From: Paramacrobiotus metropolitanus | Taxonomy: Eukaryota > Tardigrada > Eutardigrada > Parachela > Macrobiotidae | Assembly (NCBI RefSeq): GCF_019649055.1 | Contig: NW_026570262.1 | Span: forward strand, 558,001-622,000 | Direction of reading: 5' to 3' | DNA length: 64,000 bases | In this document: piece by piece, positions 42,101 to 49,267 of the stretch | Layout: each line of letters opens with the position of its first letter | Numbering within the stretch: the stretch's first letter is position 1 | Notes under the pieces: model-generated | What the model was told of the DNA's origin: nothing | Database searches by the model: none | What the model saw: only the letters and a program-made list of their open reading frames with translations | Position numbers and translations under genes: made by a program

Positions 42101-43327
42101 ACAGCAATGAGACACTATGAAGGCGACTTGTCCGCCTACACCAAGTATTTTGGTGTAGTGTCCGAGAGGTTGGATCGTTAAGCCATTCCTCTCGCAGAAC
42201 CGCTGTTCGATGAGCGAGGTCTCCGCTCCGGTATCCAACATCGCCAGTGTGGGCGTGGATCCGACTTGGATTTCGTGTGTCCAAGCTCGAACTGTCTTCG
42301 GTTTCTTGTGTGTTCGCTTCTCAAAGGTTACTTCCCGCACCGTTGGTTTGATGGGGATTAACGACACCGGTCCGTGGTCGGCTGGCTGTTGAGTTGAACC
42401 TTGTGTAGATTCAACTCCGACTTCAACCACCTCTTGTACCTCAGGTCGGTTAGCTACTCCGTCCTCCGGTATTTCGGCGGTTCCGAACCGTTGTGCCTGT
42501 GCCTGTATCCGTTCCTCCATTGAGACTTCTGTTGGCCTCAATGTCGACCACATGTAGTCGAGGTTGAGGAATGTTCGGCAACCAGCTACCGTTCTGGTCG
42601 GCTGTTCCTTCAGTTGGAAGAGGTCCGCTTCCTCCGGCCGAGAGTAGGCAGATACCTGTACTTCCAATGGGACTGTTTCCCACATTTCGACTTCTTCCGG
42701 TTCTTCGGTGAGGTCGATAGCTGCCATTGTTGCAGCGTATCTATCCGTTGTACGGGCGGATGATACATTGGGGAAGTTTCTGTTGCCCCGATGCGTGGAT
42801 CGGCGTCCCGGTCCTCCACGTCTTGGGCCTCGTCTGGGCTGCTCGGTTGAGTTTATCCTCACCGGCAATCCGGTCCAACTTCCGTGGCCGGGCCGTACTA
42901 CGTCACTTTGTGTGACGGACGGCGCAGTCGCATTGTTTGCGCTGCTTGGGTCGGGCAATTCTTGCGTTCCGACCTCCGACGTTCCAACGCCAAGTTGAGG
43001 CGCTGGGTCGGTTGCCTCAAGTGCTTGATGCATCCCGGGCCAGGCTTCGACGGTGCCATTGTTGGCGTACACGCCGAGCTGAGCGGCTAGCTTCCGAGCC
43101 GTCTCGACCTCCTTTGTGGAGGCTGACATTGCTTTTGCAAAGTCGTCTTCTGAACTATTGTGGTTCAGTCCGAGCAGTTGGAGGATGACTTCTATCTGTT
43201 GAGTGCCCTCCTCGATCATCCTGGGAAAGTTCAATTCGTTCCGGTAATTAAGTGGTTGGTTAGTCGGGTTATCCTTGTCCGGTGGTTCGGTTGGATATTG
43301 GAGGTCGAATGAGTCACCGGAGCTCAT
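36167..43327 (-). CDS. pol: Element B Pol polyprotein (protease, RT, RNase H, integrase), 2,386 codons
   Basis: ATG start. Rough order by residue: Arg/Gly-rich patch 165-185; aspartic protease with DTGA at 365; two Cys2-His2-like clusters (CRHC at 497 with His 514 and 519; CAIC at 721 with His 738-739); acidic linker 815-890; reverse transcriptase about 1320-1530 with YIDDI near 1476; RNase H with DASG near 1627; integrase zinc domain near 1929-1962 and catalytic D1991, D2052, E2088 (spacing 35 between the last two). An AT-hook-like RGRPRKK near 2315 closes the protein. Ordinary Ty3/gypsy Pol is 1,000-1,300 residues, so the N-terminal and protease-RT linker regions are unusually long. The element's copy looks whole. 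It should make cDNA from the RNA and insert it. A perfect 17-bp hairpin lies inside the integrase coding region. Confidence 0.92.
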   Translation of the reverse strand: MSSGDSFDLQYPTEPPDKDNPTNQPLNYRNELNFPRMIEEGTQQIEVILQLLGLNHNSSEDDFAKAMSASTKEVETARKLAAQLGVYANNGTVEAWPGMHQALEATDPAPQLGVGTSEVGTQELPDPSSANNATAPSVTQSDVVRPGHGSWTGLPVRINSTEQPRRGPRRGGPGRRSTHRGNRNFPNVSSARTTDRYAATMAAIDLTEEPEEVEMWETVPLEVQVSAYSRPEEADLFQLKEQPTRTVAGCRTFLNLDYMWSTLRPTEVSMEERIQAQAQRFGTAEIPEDGVANRPEVQEVVEVGVESTQGSTQQPADHGPVSLIPIKPTVREVTFEKRTHKKPKTVRAWTHEIQVGSTPTLAMLDTGAETSLIEQRFCERNGLTIQPLGHYTKILGVGGQVAFIVSHCCTAPVTMQGFTSHHTFHVQPTEADIPVLLGCDYLHSKFTFILTPIPIPEQPEGTTVVQSIPIPEASDTVGNEVRISRLDHPANSTRNICRHCRDTNRTLLEELALHNVIEHYQKRIRDGTLRPARTVLKSIPIPEASADADAMNREEVRQKYRTWFSGVRHFLDQRTSEIVATLQQNGAITPDQILDAQQMCEPVIALMTDVEDEAWEWEDERIPIHRQHMEYRLPIPPPLEMPCQEIGSQLFAYMQRVRLHGESSTTAFWQRYGEDTTITRQVPRPLPPLKPHTPTDVKFASSPAKPQGNVIPEETDQPYRCAICQDNIDEVVRAIKAHHDLTWSDDRPSSPSPPQQERKVDRFRKPQQTSIRWLSNIGSQPADLENQDGVSRPTQPTDKVDQLEPTTKVGFEDMPEVDPENGSEVEFEDYQSDDLDIQSTSDSADTDSDNRPSEESEEDDDEEFDLSVRHCKTDKPSINDSDDSSSEDEEPTYDVRLTTALRSIVHTEIIDEQPEQPEQEKPVDSEQQEELDQLKALWEFGGGKPEQDDFRPPTIAIQQLSTEQPTLANLTDQQKSEHFNTWKARVAKVKTIDELDLDNKCPEVHHLKLDPYVETKALDRQVVFNSERVSLPPWSTCSIKVRTAKPMDPRRGIYFSTLQRVVRPIRPIEAKIDIRPQVDTAWINVQNTTHHTKVLKKGVRLGHMQYADVYEPEINNEFVEWELPHKVAKTWPPTREIKPKPQFEVFEATGVRAQRKVKLIPRAVTMVEVVLDVPVSTDQKLMYLGESDPKRDGVEFMDGVTKHDGKRFTVMVANHTHREVTLRKGAPMGRAEAFTMMTDDQKVEEARVNTAEVEKEDAESQEERRRIIDSMNFGKNLTDEQLAKLKAVAWDYRTVFPTSKKPYGDVKGVTHTIDVQGAQPIKMNPTRTSWKGREFIQKHVQEMLDQGVIEPSSAAWSFPVVLAAKRNGDGTVGTRFCINNIKLNAVTKKNNYPLPNPDELLDRCAGMEYYGKVDCQSGFWQIPMDKQSKDYTTFVTPEGMWRFNRMPFGVCNGPATFQMHMDKITASARKKGVFAYIDDIIFFGKTFEDFLEAFRATLECLRDAGFTVKPSKCEIGTDRLLFLGHVLSKDGVQTDDEKVACIAEQSCPRTERQLRSFLGLANYYRKFIRGYAQKTSKMYELLRKDRNIKLDWTEAHTAEFNDIKKALTEAPVLAKFDPTKKTVIECDASGAGLGAVISQDDHPIAYASRVLRGPELNYGVTEWECLAVVWAVQKFKHFIDHGPFTVRTDHRALQNLLRCESNRPGINPRLTRWALALQGRDITIEYKPGVFYDNADALSRWPLERSEDKDPHEELDQVPNFEDFKDEVKVCTVRTLRRLKANASKRNKKDKENPPKIPLPPVLPGCNVITDWDDLSTTEVRVINIPAPETPELTIRTVNTAEDDELEVEETLPPPPEPNMELRKAQLRDPQLRKIIDELENPEKLDHKSKHLEHYQMAQGVLYRLKTINTKLERCFVVAEVVSGKTGNHFGREKTIEALKLQYFWTRMNSDAIAYIEKCRQCIMTNKQRCPPPGKLQKTEVGEAWYRIYADFKGPLPRTETKGYQYIAVVTDQLTKFTVARATKTNTAREFERFFVKDVLLKYGMPTFIHSDRGTHFTAKTFAKVARIFAIQHTLGTAHHPEGQGQVERQMQTIWDGIRKFCDVKDGHRWHRALDYVVCGMNRAVHAATKFSPFYMLYGREMTMPQDVVAGTNTPETFTDKEHYIRRIKERLQRSHEIARINIDEAFERNAEHYNKKKSSPTFKPRDKVTVEFPTKDPTRKERYDGVWTVINYVGPNNLLLRCEDGREDTVAVDRVKHCRVETSRPATRSTGPVADPTEGKSTRKPKKKPEGTVEKSSDPTNEADKTEPAVKKKRGRPRKKPPTDFETPALKELQKQDVVAAEPAPTSEEAENEAQPTMEKSEESDDSRKRQLSQPTNLRRNQRSW
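37536..37574 (-). repeat. Perfect 17-bp-stem hairpin inside pol
   Basis: GCCGAAGTGGTTTCCGG (37536-37552) is followed by TTTTT and then its exact complement, CCGGAAACCACTTCGGC (37558-37574). It encodes residues around AEVVSGKTGNHFG, just at the first His of the integrase zinc domain. Seventeen perfect pairs in coding sequence are far beyond chance and demand compatible codon choice on both arms. Confidence 0.9.
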
Positions 43328-43388
43328 CGACCTTGGGCGTTTCCCGGGGAATTACTCCTAGCCGGCCCATTGTTGGGTGGCGTCGAAG

Positions 43389-45635
43389 TCAACGACTGGC
43401 GGGGCGGCAACGGTTCTCTGTATGCCGGGGAACCCTGTTGGTTCCCGCCGCTGTTCCTGCGGTTCCCGCCATTCCCTTGGCCGGCGACCGGTTTCCGTTG
43501 CCGGAGCTACCCGAGCCACCAGCCTGTTGCTGGCGAAGGCGCGGTGGTGGCACGATGTCCCTCCAGAATGGATTCGCCGAGCCAATCGGGCCATTCGTCG
43601 AGTATCGGCGGTACCAATCGTCGTACCACCGAAGGTTCGGATTGTTATCCGACCCATATATGCAGCGCGACTCGTCATGATTGTTGAACATGCAGTGCCT
43701 GCACCTGAAGGTCTTGTCCTTCGTCCACTGGAGGAAGGCTGCCTCCATTTTGTCGACATATGTCATCGCTTGCCGAGCACTTTGTTGTGCTTGGGGAGGT
43801 CGGTTCCCCTGTTGGTTGCCGCCTCCGCCGCGGTTAGGGAAGTTCCCACGGCCGCGATTCCCGCCGCCGCGTCCCTTTGCGCGACCATAGCCTCCGCCGC
43901 CATATCCTTGTGGGGGATACTGGCCGTATGCGGAGTATCCCTGATTAGGGTTCTGTCCGTAACCAAAACCTATGTTGTTTTGGTTGCCGCCCGAATTGTA
44001 ACCTGGGCCTCCGTAGTTGTTAACGGGGGCTCCAATTCCAGGTGCCGGGGGATTCAGGTTGGCTGCCGCCGCGCCCGCCCAGGTCTGTTGCTGGACTGGT
44101 GCTTGTTGCACCGGTGGCGTCGGCGCCGGACTCGGTTGTCCGTACTGTGCCGTTGGAGTTTGGTATCCCGGCATCATGTGCGGCTGATATCCGGTCTGTT
44201 GCGGTATCGCCGGAGGTGGAGTTGGGACAGGTACAGGTGTTGCTGCCCGAACTCGGATGTAATCGCCATCCCGTGGTTTCCGCACCTCATACATCTCCTT
44301 GCCGTTGACGAAGCTCCGCAGGTAGTCACGGAACTCGATCTTCGTTGCCGGCATCCTGATTTCCAGGGCCTCCCGTAGTTTGGGTTCATGGATGTTCTCC
44401 TTGAGATGATATAGGATTATCTGATCGGTGACTGTAGGGACTTGGGACTTCATGAACATCATTGCATCGTAGTACTGTTCCGGCGTTTCTTCGCCGAAAC
44501 GGAATATCCGTTTGTTAATTCGGGATATCATGCTCACTTCTTTGTTTTTGTTCGCAAATCGCTGCTCGAATTTGGTCAGCCATAAGTTGACTGGCCATCC
44601 GCCGAGTGGTTCTCCAGCGGCTTCGAGGGTATGCCAGTGTTCCGCTTGGCCATCTAGTTGGGCTACCAAGTCGGACATGAAGGTCTGATCGTCTTCATAC
44701 CATTGTTGGGCCTGACGATACAGGCTTCGGATCTGTTTGAGCCACCCATGAAGTTTGGTGTGGTCACCGTCGAACGGCGGTAAGGGTTGCCGACGTCCGT
44801 GGGCCATTGCGCGCACCAAAGCGACGTGTGCTGGGTCTTGTCCCAGAGGGATCGGATGTGCCGCCGGCGCAGCTTGTTGTGCAGCCGGGGCGGGTGGCGG
44901 GTTGGCGTATGGCATGTGACCTTGTTGGTCTTCGTATGCCTCCTGTTGGTAGGCTTCTTCGTCGTAGCCGTCGTATTCGTCCTGTTGCGGATATCGAGCC
45001 TGGGCCTGGTCTTCGTGACGAGGCCGTTGTGGCTGTCCTCCATACTGTTGTGGAGGGGGCGCTCGATTTTGTCTCGGCGCCTGCGGATAGAATCCACTCG
45101 GTTGGTCGTAGACTCTTCCGTACCGGTTGGGCTGTGTTCCCTGAGCCGGCATCCGACTCTGTATAGGTCGGTTCGGAGGCCTCCGGCCCTGTTGGTCGGA
45201 GCTGTCCTCCTGATTTCGTCCGTCCTGCCGCTGGTCGGCCGTGTTGAATGACCGAGCTCGCCCGCGTTCAAAGTCGAGCTGCGGGTTCTGGCGGAGTAAA
45301 TTCGGTTTGTAGTTCGTCCTTGGTGGGCGATATGCCTCCGTGCTAGGTCTCAGTGGCGGGACTGGGAGACGTTCGGCATCTGTTGCCCGGTCTCCTCTCA
45401 CGTTGGGTACCGGCGCGTACGTTGTTGTCCGCGTTGTGTACGAGGCGCTAGTATGCGCGCCGGCAGACGTCGTTGTCGCCACGTTCGACGTGGGCACCCG
45501 TGGTGCCGCGGTCGACGTATTGTGTTCCGGTTCCGGAGCAGCCGGTACTGTTGGTGGTTGTGGGATTGTTCCCACACTCAGATCGGTTGTTACGACTCCG
45601 ACGAAGTAGGAGGTGTTGTTCTCCTTCTTCGCCAT
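43389..45635 (-). CDS. gag: Element B Gag, 748 codons
   Basis: ATG start. Order: disordered N-terminal third, rich in Pro, Gln, Asn and Tyr; capsid-like helical domain with LPPFDGDHTKLHGWLKQIRS, LVAQLDGQAEHWHTLE, WLTKFEQRFANKN and FGEETPEQYYDAMMFMKSQ, matching the retrotransposon gag pattern; Pro/Gln-rich stretch; Gly/Arg-rich stretch (GRAKGRGGGNRGRGNFPNRG); and a zinc knuckle CRHCMFNNHDESRC (C-x2-C-x4-H-x4-C). A Gly/Ser/Arg tail follows. It should form the particle and bind the element RNA, perhaps through the knuckle and Gly/Arg stretch. It looks whole. Longer than most Ty3/gypsy Gags (about 300-500 residues). Confidence 0.88.
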   Translation of the reverse strand: MAKKENNTSYFVGVVTTDLSVGTIPQPPTVPAAPEPEHNTSTAAPRVPTSNVATTTSAGAHTSASYTTRTTTYAPVPNVRGDRATDAERLPVPPLRPSTEAYRPPRTNYKPNLLRQNPQLDFERGRARSFNTADQRQDGRNQEDSSDQQGRRPPNRPIQSRMPAQGTQPNRYGRVYDQPSGFYPQAPRQNRAPPPQQYGGQPQRPRHEDQAQARYPQQDEYDGYDEEAYQQEAYEDQQGHMPYANPPPAPAAQQAAPAAHPIPLGQDPAHVALVRAMAHGRRQPLPPFDGDHTKLHGWLKQIRSLYRQAQQWYEDDQTFMSDLVAQLDGQAEHWHTLEAAGEPLGGWPVNLWLTKFEQRFANKNKEVSMISRINKRIFRFGEETPEQYYDAMMFMKSQVPTVTDQIILYHLKENIHEPKLREALEIRMPATKIEFRDYLRSFVNGKEMYEVRKPRDGDYIRVRAATPVPVPTPPPAIPQQTGYQPHMMPGYQTPTAQYGQPSPAPTPPVQQAPVQQQTWAGAAAANLNPPAPGIGAPVNNYGGPGYNSGGNQNNIGFGYGQNPNQGYSAYGQYPPQGYGGGGYGRAKGRGGGNRGRGNFPNRGGGGNQQGNRPPQAQQSARQAMTYVDKMEAAFLQWTKDKTFRCRHCMFNNHDESRCIYGSDNNPNLRWYDDWYRRYSTNGPIGSANPFWRDIVPPPRLRQQQAGGSGSSGNGNRSPAKGMAGTAGTAAGTNRVPRHTENRCRPASR

Positions 45636-45686
45636 TTCCTGGGTCGGGCTAATTCCCCACAGGATGTCACTGATCGTTCGTGACGG

Positions 45687-47960
45687 CTATTGATCCTGTG
45701 CCATGGACGTTCGATATGAGGGAGGTTCGACTCGGCTTTGTTCCCGGTATGAGGGAAGTTCGACCTGGCTTTGTTCCAGGTGCTTCTTCTCCTCCCTCAG
45801 ACACCGTGTTTCAGTGTCCATTTCGTCCATTTGTCGCATCATCTCCGTGAGATTGCGAGCAGCCTGTTCGCCGAATTCATACAGCTCGGTTTCGCGAGCC
45901 TCCAGGTAAAGGATGCGGCTGTGTTGCGCCTCGTTTACCTTTTGAGCTTCGTTCAGGCTGTACTCTAGTTGAGCTCGGAGCTTCTGTTCCTCCTTAAGGA
46001 CTTTGTTCAGTCCATGAACCTGGTCGGCCAATTGGGCGTTTGCTTCCACCAGGTCGGCATCGGCAGTCCTCTGGTTAGGAAAGTCTGTTTGCCGAGTGTG
46101 TGCGTCAATGAATTGACGACCCATTCTGACGAGGAGGAGTTCCATTTCCGACTCGAGTTCGTCGGTTCGTTGCGTTAGTCGGTCGATCTCGTTATCGGCC
46201 TTCTTAAGTTCCACCACATATCTATCGACTTCGTTTCGATGGACCTCGGCTTCTTCGTTGGCCTGATTGAGTTGCTGGTGGAACGCTCCTGCCGCCATTT
46301 CCGATTCGACCAACGCCGTTTGTACGTCGGCCAGTTCTTTCTTTGCCTCTTCGAGTGCTTTGTGCGCCTCGTCGAGTTCGCGTTTGATTTCAAAAACGGC
46401 TGCTGTTGACCGTTCCAACCTGCCAGTAAGTATGGCGATTTGGTCATCTTCGTATCGACACGGTAAGTCGGCTCGCTTCAATATGGCGTTGAGCCGGTCG
46501 ATCTCCCGTTGTTGGGTGGCGATGCCCTTGTTGGCATCAGCCATGTCTCGTTCCCATTTCCTCCGTTCGAGTTTATGGGTATCCTCCGAGTTTCGGAGGG
46601 ATCCTTTTGCCGAGTCGACGATCTTATCCGCCAAAACGATCTGTGTGATCAGTTTGTGGCATCTCGCTCGGAGTAGGTCGAGATCGGTGATCTTTTCGGG
46701 CGGTGTTGCCGCGATCCACTTTTTCGCCGTGTACTCGAGTGCACTGGCTTGGTATCCGAGGTTTTCCTTATCGGACTTGGGTGGTGTCGTAAAAAATCCG
46801 TCCGCACTACTCGGTCTTGATGCATTTGTTGCCTCAAAGACTTCGTTTGTCGGTGACGGAGTACTACCAAGTTCGCCAGTTCCGAACATTGGTGGTGACA
46901 ACCTTAGGTTCAGGTCGACAGGTCGACTTTGTGTCGCCTTAGTCGACTTCACCGTTTGTTGAGCTTCGGTTGCTCGAGTCGACTCGCTTCCGGTTGGCGA
47001 AGGTCGGCTCAACGGCGGAATTACCCGTTCGTTGGGTGCCGGTATGCTAGTCGGCGATCCGGCTGGATGAGGGCCGCTTCGTGGCGGTACCTCGGAATCT
47101 TTCGTTCCGGTCGGTGATTTGGTCGACTGGACGGCCGCATCCGACTTTGTGTCGGTCGGTTGCCGTTCCAGGCTAGTCGGTTGCTTGTTGCCGACTTCCT
47201 TTTCTCCGACCTCTATGGTCGGCATCTGTTGACCGACCTTCGAGATCGGCGAAATCCTTCCGACCTGTGTGGTCGGTTGGACTTTGCCGACTTCTGTTGT
47301 CGGCTTTTCCATTCCGTTCGAGGTCGGTTGTTCGACCTCTTTCGTTGGCGGTAGGTCGACCTTCTGTTGGTCGACTTCCTTTGCTGAGGGCTGGTCGACC
47401 ATTTGTTGGTCGGCTTCCCTAGTCGGTGATTGTTCGCCGGCTTCTTTAGTCGGAGATTTTCGCTCGACCTGTGTGGTCGGCGATTTCCATCCGACTCGGT
47501 TAGTCGCCATATCCTTGTTGGGCGAGGTCGGCTTCGGCACTTCTTCCGTTCCGTTGGGGGATTGCCGGCCGAGCTCGGTGGCTTTTGTAGCCGTTACCGA
47601 GTCTTGAGCTCTGTGTGAGCTCGACTGTTGGTCGGCATGAGACAATGTGGTCTCTGCCTGCAGCTGTTCCACATCCCCCCCGGTCGGGTGGGACGGGGCT
47701 GCTACGTCAGCTGGGGCTTCCAGGAATGTTTTATCCCTGGCGTCCTCAAAACTGTCATCCGAAGTTGGATTCGAGTCGGCAAGGAGGATCCGTTCGTTAC
47801 GCTTCTCCCTTGCTTCGGCCGACTTAGTCGAGTCGGTTGAGGACGGCTGACTTTTGTCTTGACCGGCGTACCGAAGTGAGTACTTCCCGGTCATGTTCGC
47901 ACGCCGAGAATAGTCCATGTTGAACTTTCTCGCGTACTCGTTCTCTCTAGGATTCGACAT
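45687..47960 (-). CDS. Element B first ORF, 757 codons, repeat-rich head and long coiled coil
   Basis: ATG start, upstream of Gag. The first 400 residues are low complexity, with many variants of PTTQVG, PTKEV, SPTREAD and PTTEVG; these words are encoded by the loop-conserved hairpins at 47141-47622. From about residue 450 on, it is a long coiled coil: RKWERDMADANKGIATQQRE, RELDEAHKALEEAKKELADV, VDRYVVELKKADNEIDRLTQ and similar heptads to near the end. A coiled-coil protein encoded before Gag is unusual for Ty3/gypsy. It might help assemble particles or transport them; that is inference. Looks whole. Confidence 0.7.
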   Translation of the reverse strand: MSNPRENEYARKFNMDYSRRANMTGKYSLRYAGQDKSQPSSTDSTKSAEAREKRNERILLADSNPTSDDSFEDARDKTFLEAPADVAAPSHPTGGDVEQLQAETTLSHADQQSSSHRAQDSVTATKATELGRQSPNGTEEVPKPTSPNKDMATNRVGWKSPTTQVERKSPTKEAGEQSPTREADQQMVDQPSAKEVDQQKVDLPPTKEVEQPTSNGMEKPTTEVGKVQPTTQVGRISPISKVGQQMPTIEVGEKEVGNKQPTSLERQPTDTKSDAAVQSTKSPTGTKDSEVPPRSGPHPAGSPTSIPAPNERVIPPLSRPSPTGSESTRATEAQQTVKSTKATQSRPVDLNLRLSPPMFGTGELGSTPSPTNEVFEATNASRPSSADGFFTTPPKSDKENLGYQASALEYTAKKWIAATPPEKITDLDLLRARCHKLITQIVLADKIVDSAKGSLRNSEDTHKLERRKWERDMADANKGIATQQREIDRLNAILKRADLPCRYEDDQIAILTGRLERSTAAVFEIKRELDEAHKALEEAKKELADVQTALVESEMAAGAFHQQLNQANEEAEVHRNEVDRYVVELKKADNEIDRLTQRTDELESEMELLLVRMGRQFIDAHTRQTDFPNQRTADADLVEANAQLADQVHGLNKVLKEEQKLRAQLEYSLNEAQKVNEAQHSRILYLEARETELYEFGEQAARNLTEMMRQMDEMDTETRCLREEKKHLEQSQVELPSYREQSRVEPPSYRTSMAQDQ

Positions 47961-49267
47961 TGTTGTCGAATCGGGTCGGCTCTGGTGGAGCCTTTAAAAG
48001 GTTTTACCAGTTAGAAAGCGAAAGTCGAACAATCTTCTGTGTGAAGATGTTCGATAAAGTCAGGAATGTCTTTTAGTTCAGGAACTTCCGAGGGTCAGGA
48101 CCGTCCGGTGAAATGTTGTTGTTGTTGTTGATGTGTCTGTTGGTGACTCAGTACACAGGGTATTAATATACAGTACAATGGTACAGTACAGTACGTAATA
48201 GTAGTACGGTGTAGTACGTCCTATGTTACTGTGCTGACCAGTGTGACGTAACAGGTTAAGTGGTCTTGCACTTCTGCCTACGTCACAGAATGCGAGCCGC
48301 GTGCAAAAGTTTAAAAAAATGATGATTCACGCTATGTTAAGCTATGGGAACTTTCCCCTGCACGCTGATTGGCTGCTTCTTAAGTACTGATAAGCGGTCG
48401 TTATGACGTCACAAGGAAGTTCGAGAATTTTCGCGCTATTTCCCGCGAGAAAAACAAATTATTTTTGGTCGGCTAGAAAATTTATCTAGTCGGATTTTTA
48501 AGTTTTTAACCGTTAGAAATTATTTTTATTAATTAAGGAAAATTTTCTGGTGGTCGAAAGACCGTTAGAAATCAAAAATAAGAGAATTTCCGACCTGTTG
48601 CCGGTTAGCCTTTGTCTAACTGTCTAGACAGGTTCGTTGACCTAGCAGGTCGGTTCTCGACCAAAAGCAAAATTCCGAGTCGGTTTCTCCGTCAGAGATT
48701 ACTTTTTAACCGTTAAAAAGTTAAATTTTACGGATAGAAATCGTTTTCTACCGTTAGAAAGTGAAATGCCGACCTAGTTTCGGCTAAAATCGACCTACAA
48801 CCGTGACTTTACCGGTGTCGGTGTCGGTGTCGGTTCCGGTCGATTTCCTCCGTCCGAGGTCGGAAATCCGTCGTTTCCGTGCTGAAAACCGCCGTTAGAG
48901 TTGCGGGTCGGTGTTCAAACCGAAGGCCCCCGTATTATTGGAGTAATCCTTCGCGCTGCAGACTCTCGTTCGAGTCTGATCCGTCGGTTGGGAGAGAAAA
49001 TGTCCGTGCTGTTGGGAATGTGCTCTTCAATGTGGAAGAGACGAAGAAACTGTGCTCACCAGCTGGGCAAGAATCACTTCAGTGATCCCCGTTATTCCTC
49101 AGCTGTAAGACGATGCGATCAATCCGATCAAAGTCAAGGCAGAGATTGCTTCAGCAATCTATCTGACAGTGACTTTCAGGTTCCTCACAAATTCTCCGTG
49201 AATGAAGCCTTCACCGTCTCCTCAAAGGGTTCCGTAGGAAGGAAAACCAGAAAAGATGCTGCTACCA
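47961..49267 (-). other. 5' leader of element B
   Basis: About 1.3 kb between the 5' LTR and the first ORF, with no ORF of note on the sense strand. It holds the hairpin at 48032-48048 and a patch near 48,150-48,230 crowded with GTAC words (CAGTACAATGGTACAGTACA). It should contain the packaging and dimer signals of the RNA by analogy with other LTR elements; none is proven. Confidence 0.6.
49247..49267 (-). promoter_or_regulatory. Primer-binding site of element B (initiator tRNA-Met-like)
   Basis: Directly inside the 5' LTR the sense strand reads TGGTAGCAGCATC. The first nine bases are complementary to the CTGCTACCA 3' end of eukaryotic initiator methionine tRNA; after that the match fails. 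Ty3 itself uses initiator tRNA-Met with a short first contact, so a short site is acceptable. Start with TGG immediately after the LTR is the usual position. Confidence 0.65.

Larger units (their letters stand above)
22451..48048 (-). other. Dispersed hairpins with a conserved ACANA loop in element B
   Basis: Plus-strand positions: 22451-22465, 22510-22524, 22613-22629, 22641-22653, 22703-22725, 25246-25263, 25884-25902, 30492-30506, 31325-31339, 31978-31992, 32999-33013, 34754-34768, 36002-36016, 36101-36115, 40899-40915, 42901-42917, 43108-43122, 43428-43446, 44098-44112, 46638-46650, 46924-46936, 47141-47155, 47206-47222, 47260-47276, 47286-47304, 47465-47479, 47606-47622, 48032-48048. Most have stems of 4-9 pairs around TTTGT, TGTGT or TCTGT on the plus strand (sense ACAAA, ACACA, ACAGA). 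Stems differ but stay complementary, for example CGTCAC/GTGACG, CCTCC/GGAGG, GAGCTC/GAGCTC, ATCTTC/GAAGAT. A few have variant loops such as CTGTT, TTGTT or TCTAT. Confidence 0.85.

Noticed and set aside
43377-44378. Plus-strand open frames of 100-330 codons opposite Gag and Pol of element B
   Set aside because: They are shadows of the minus-strand genes, caused by GC-rich codons and few stops.
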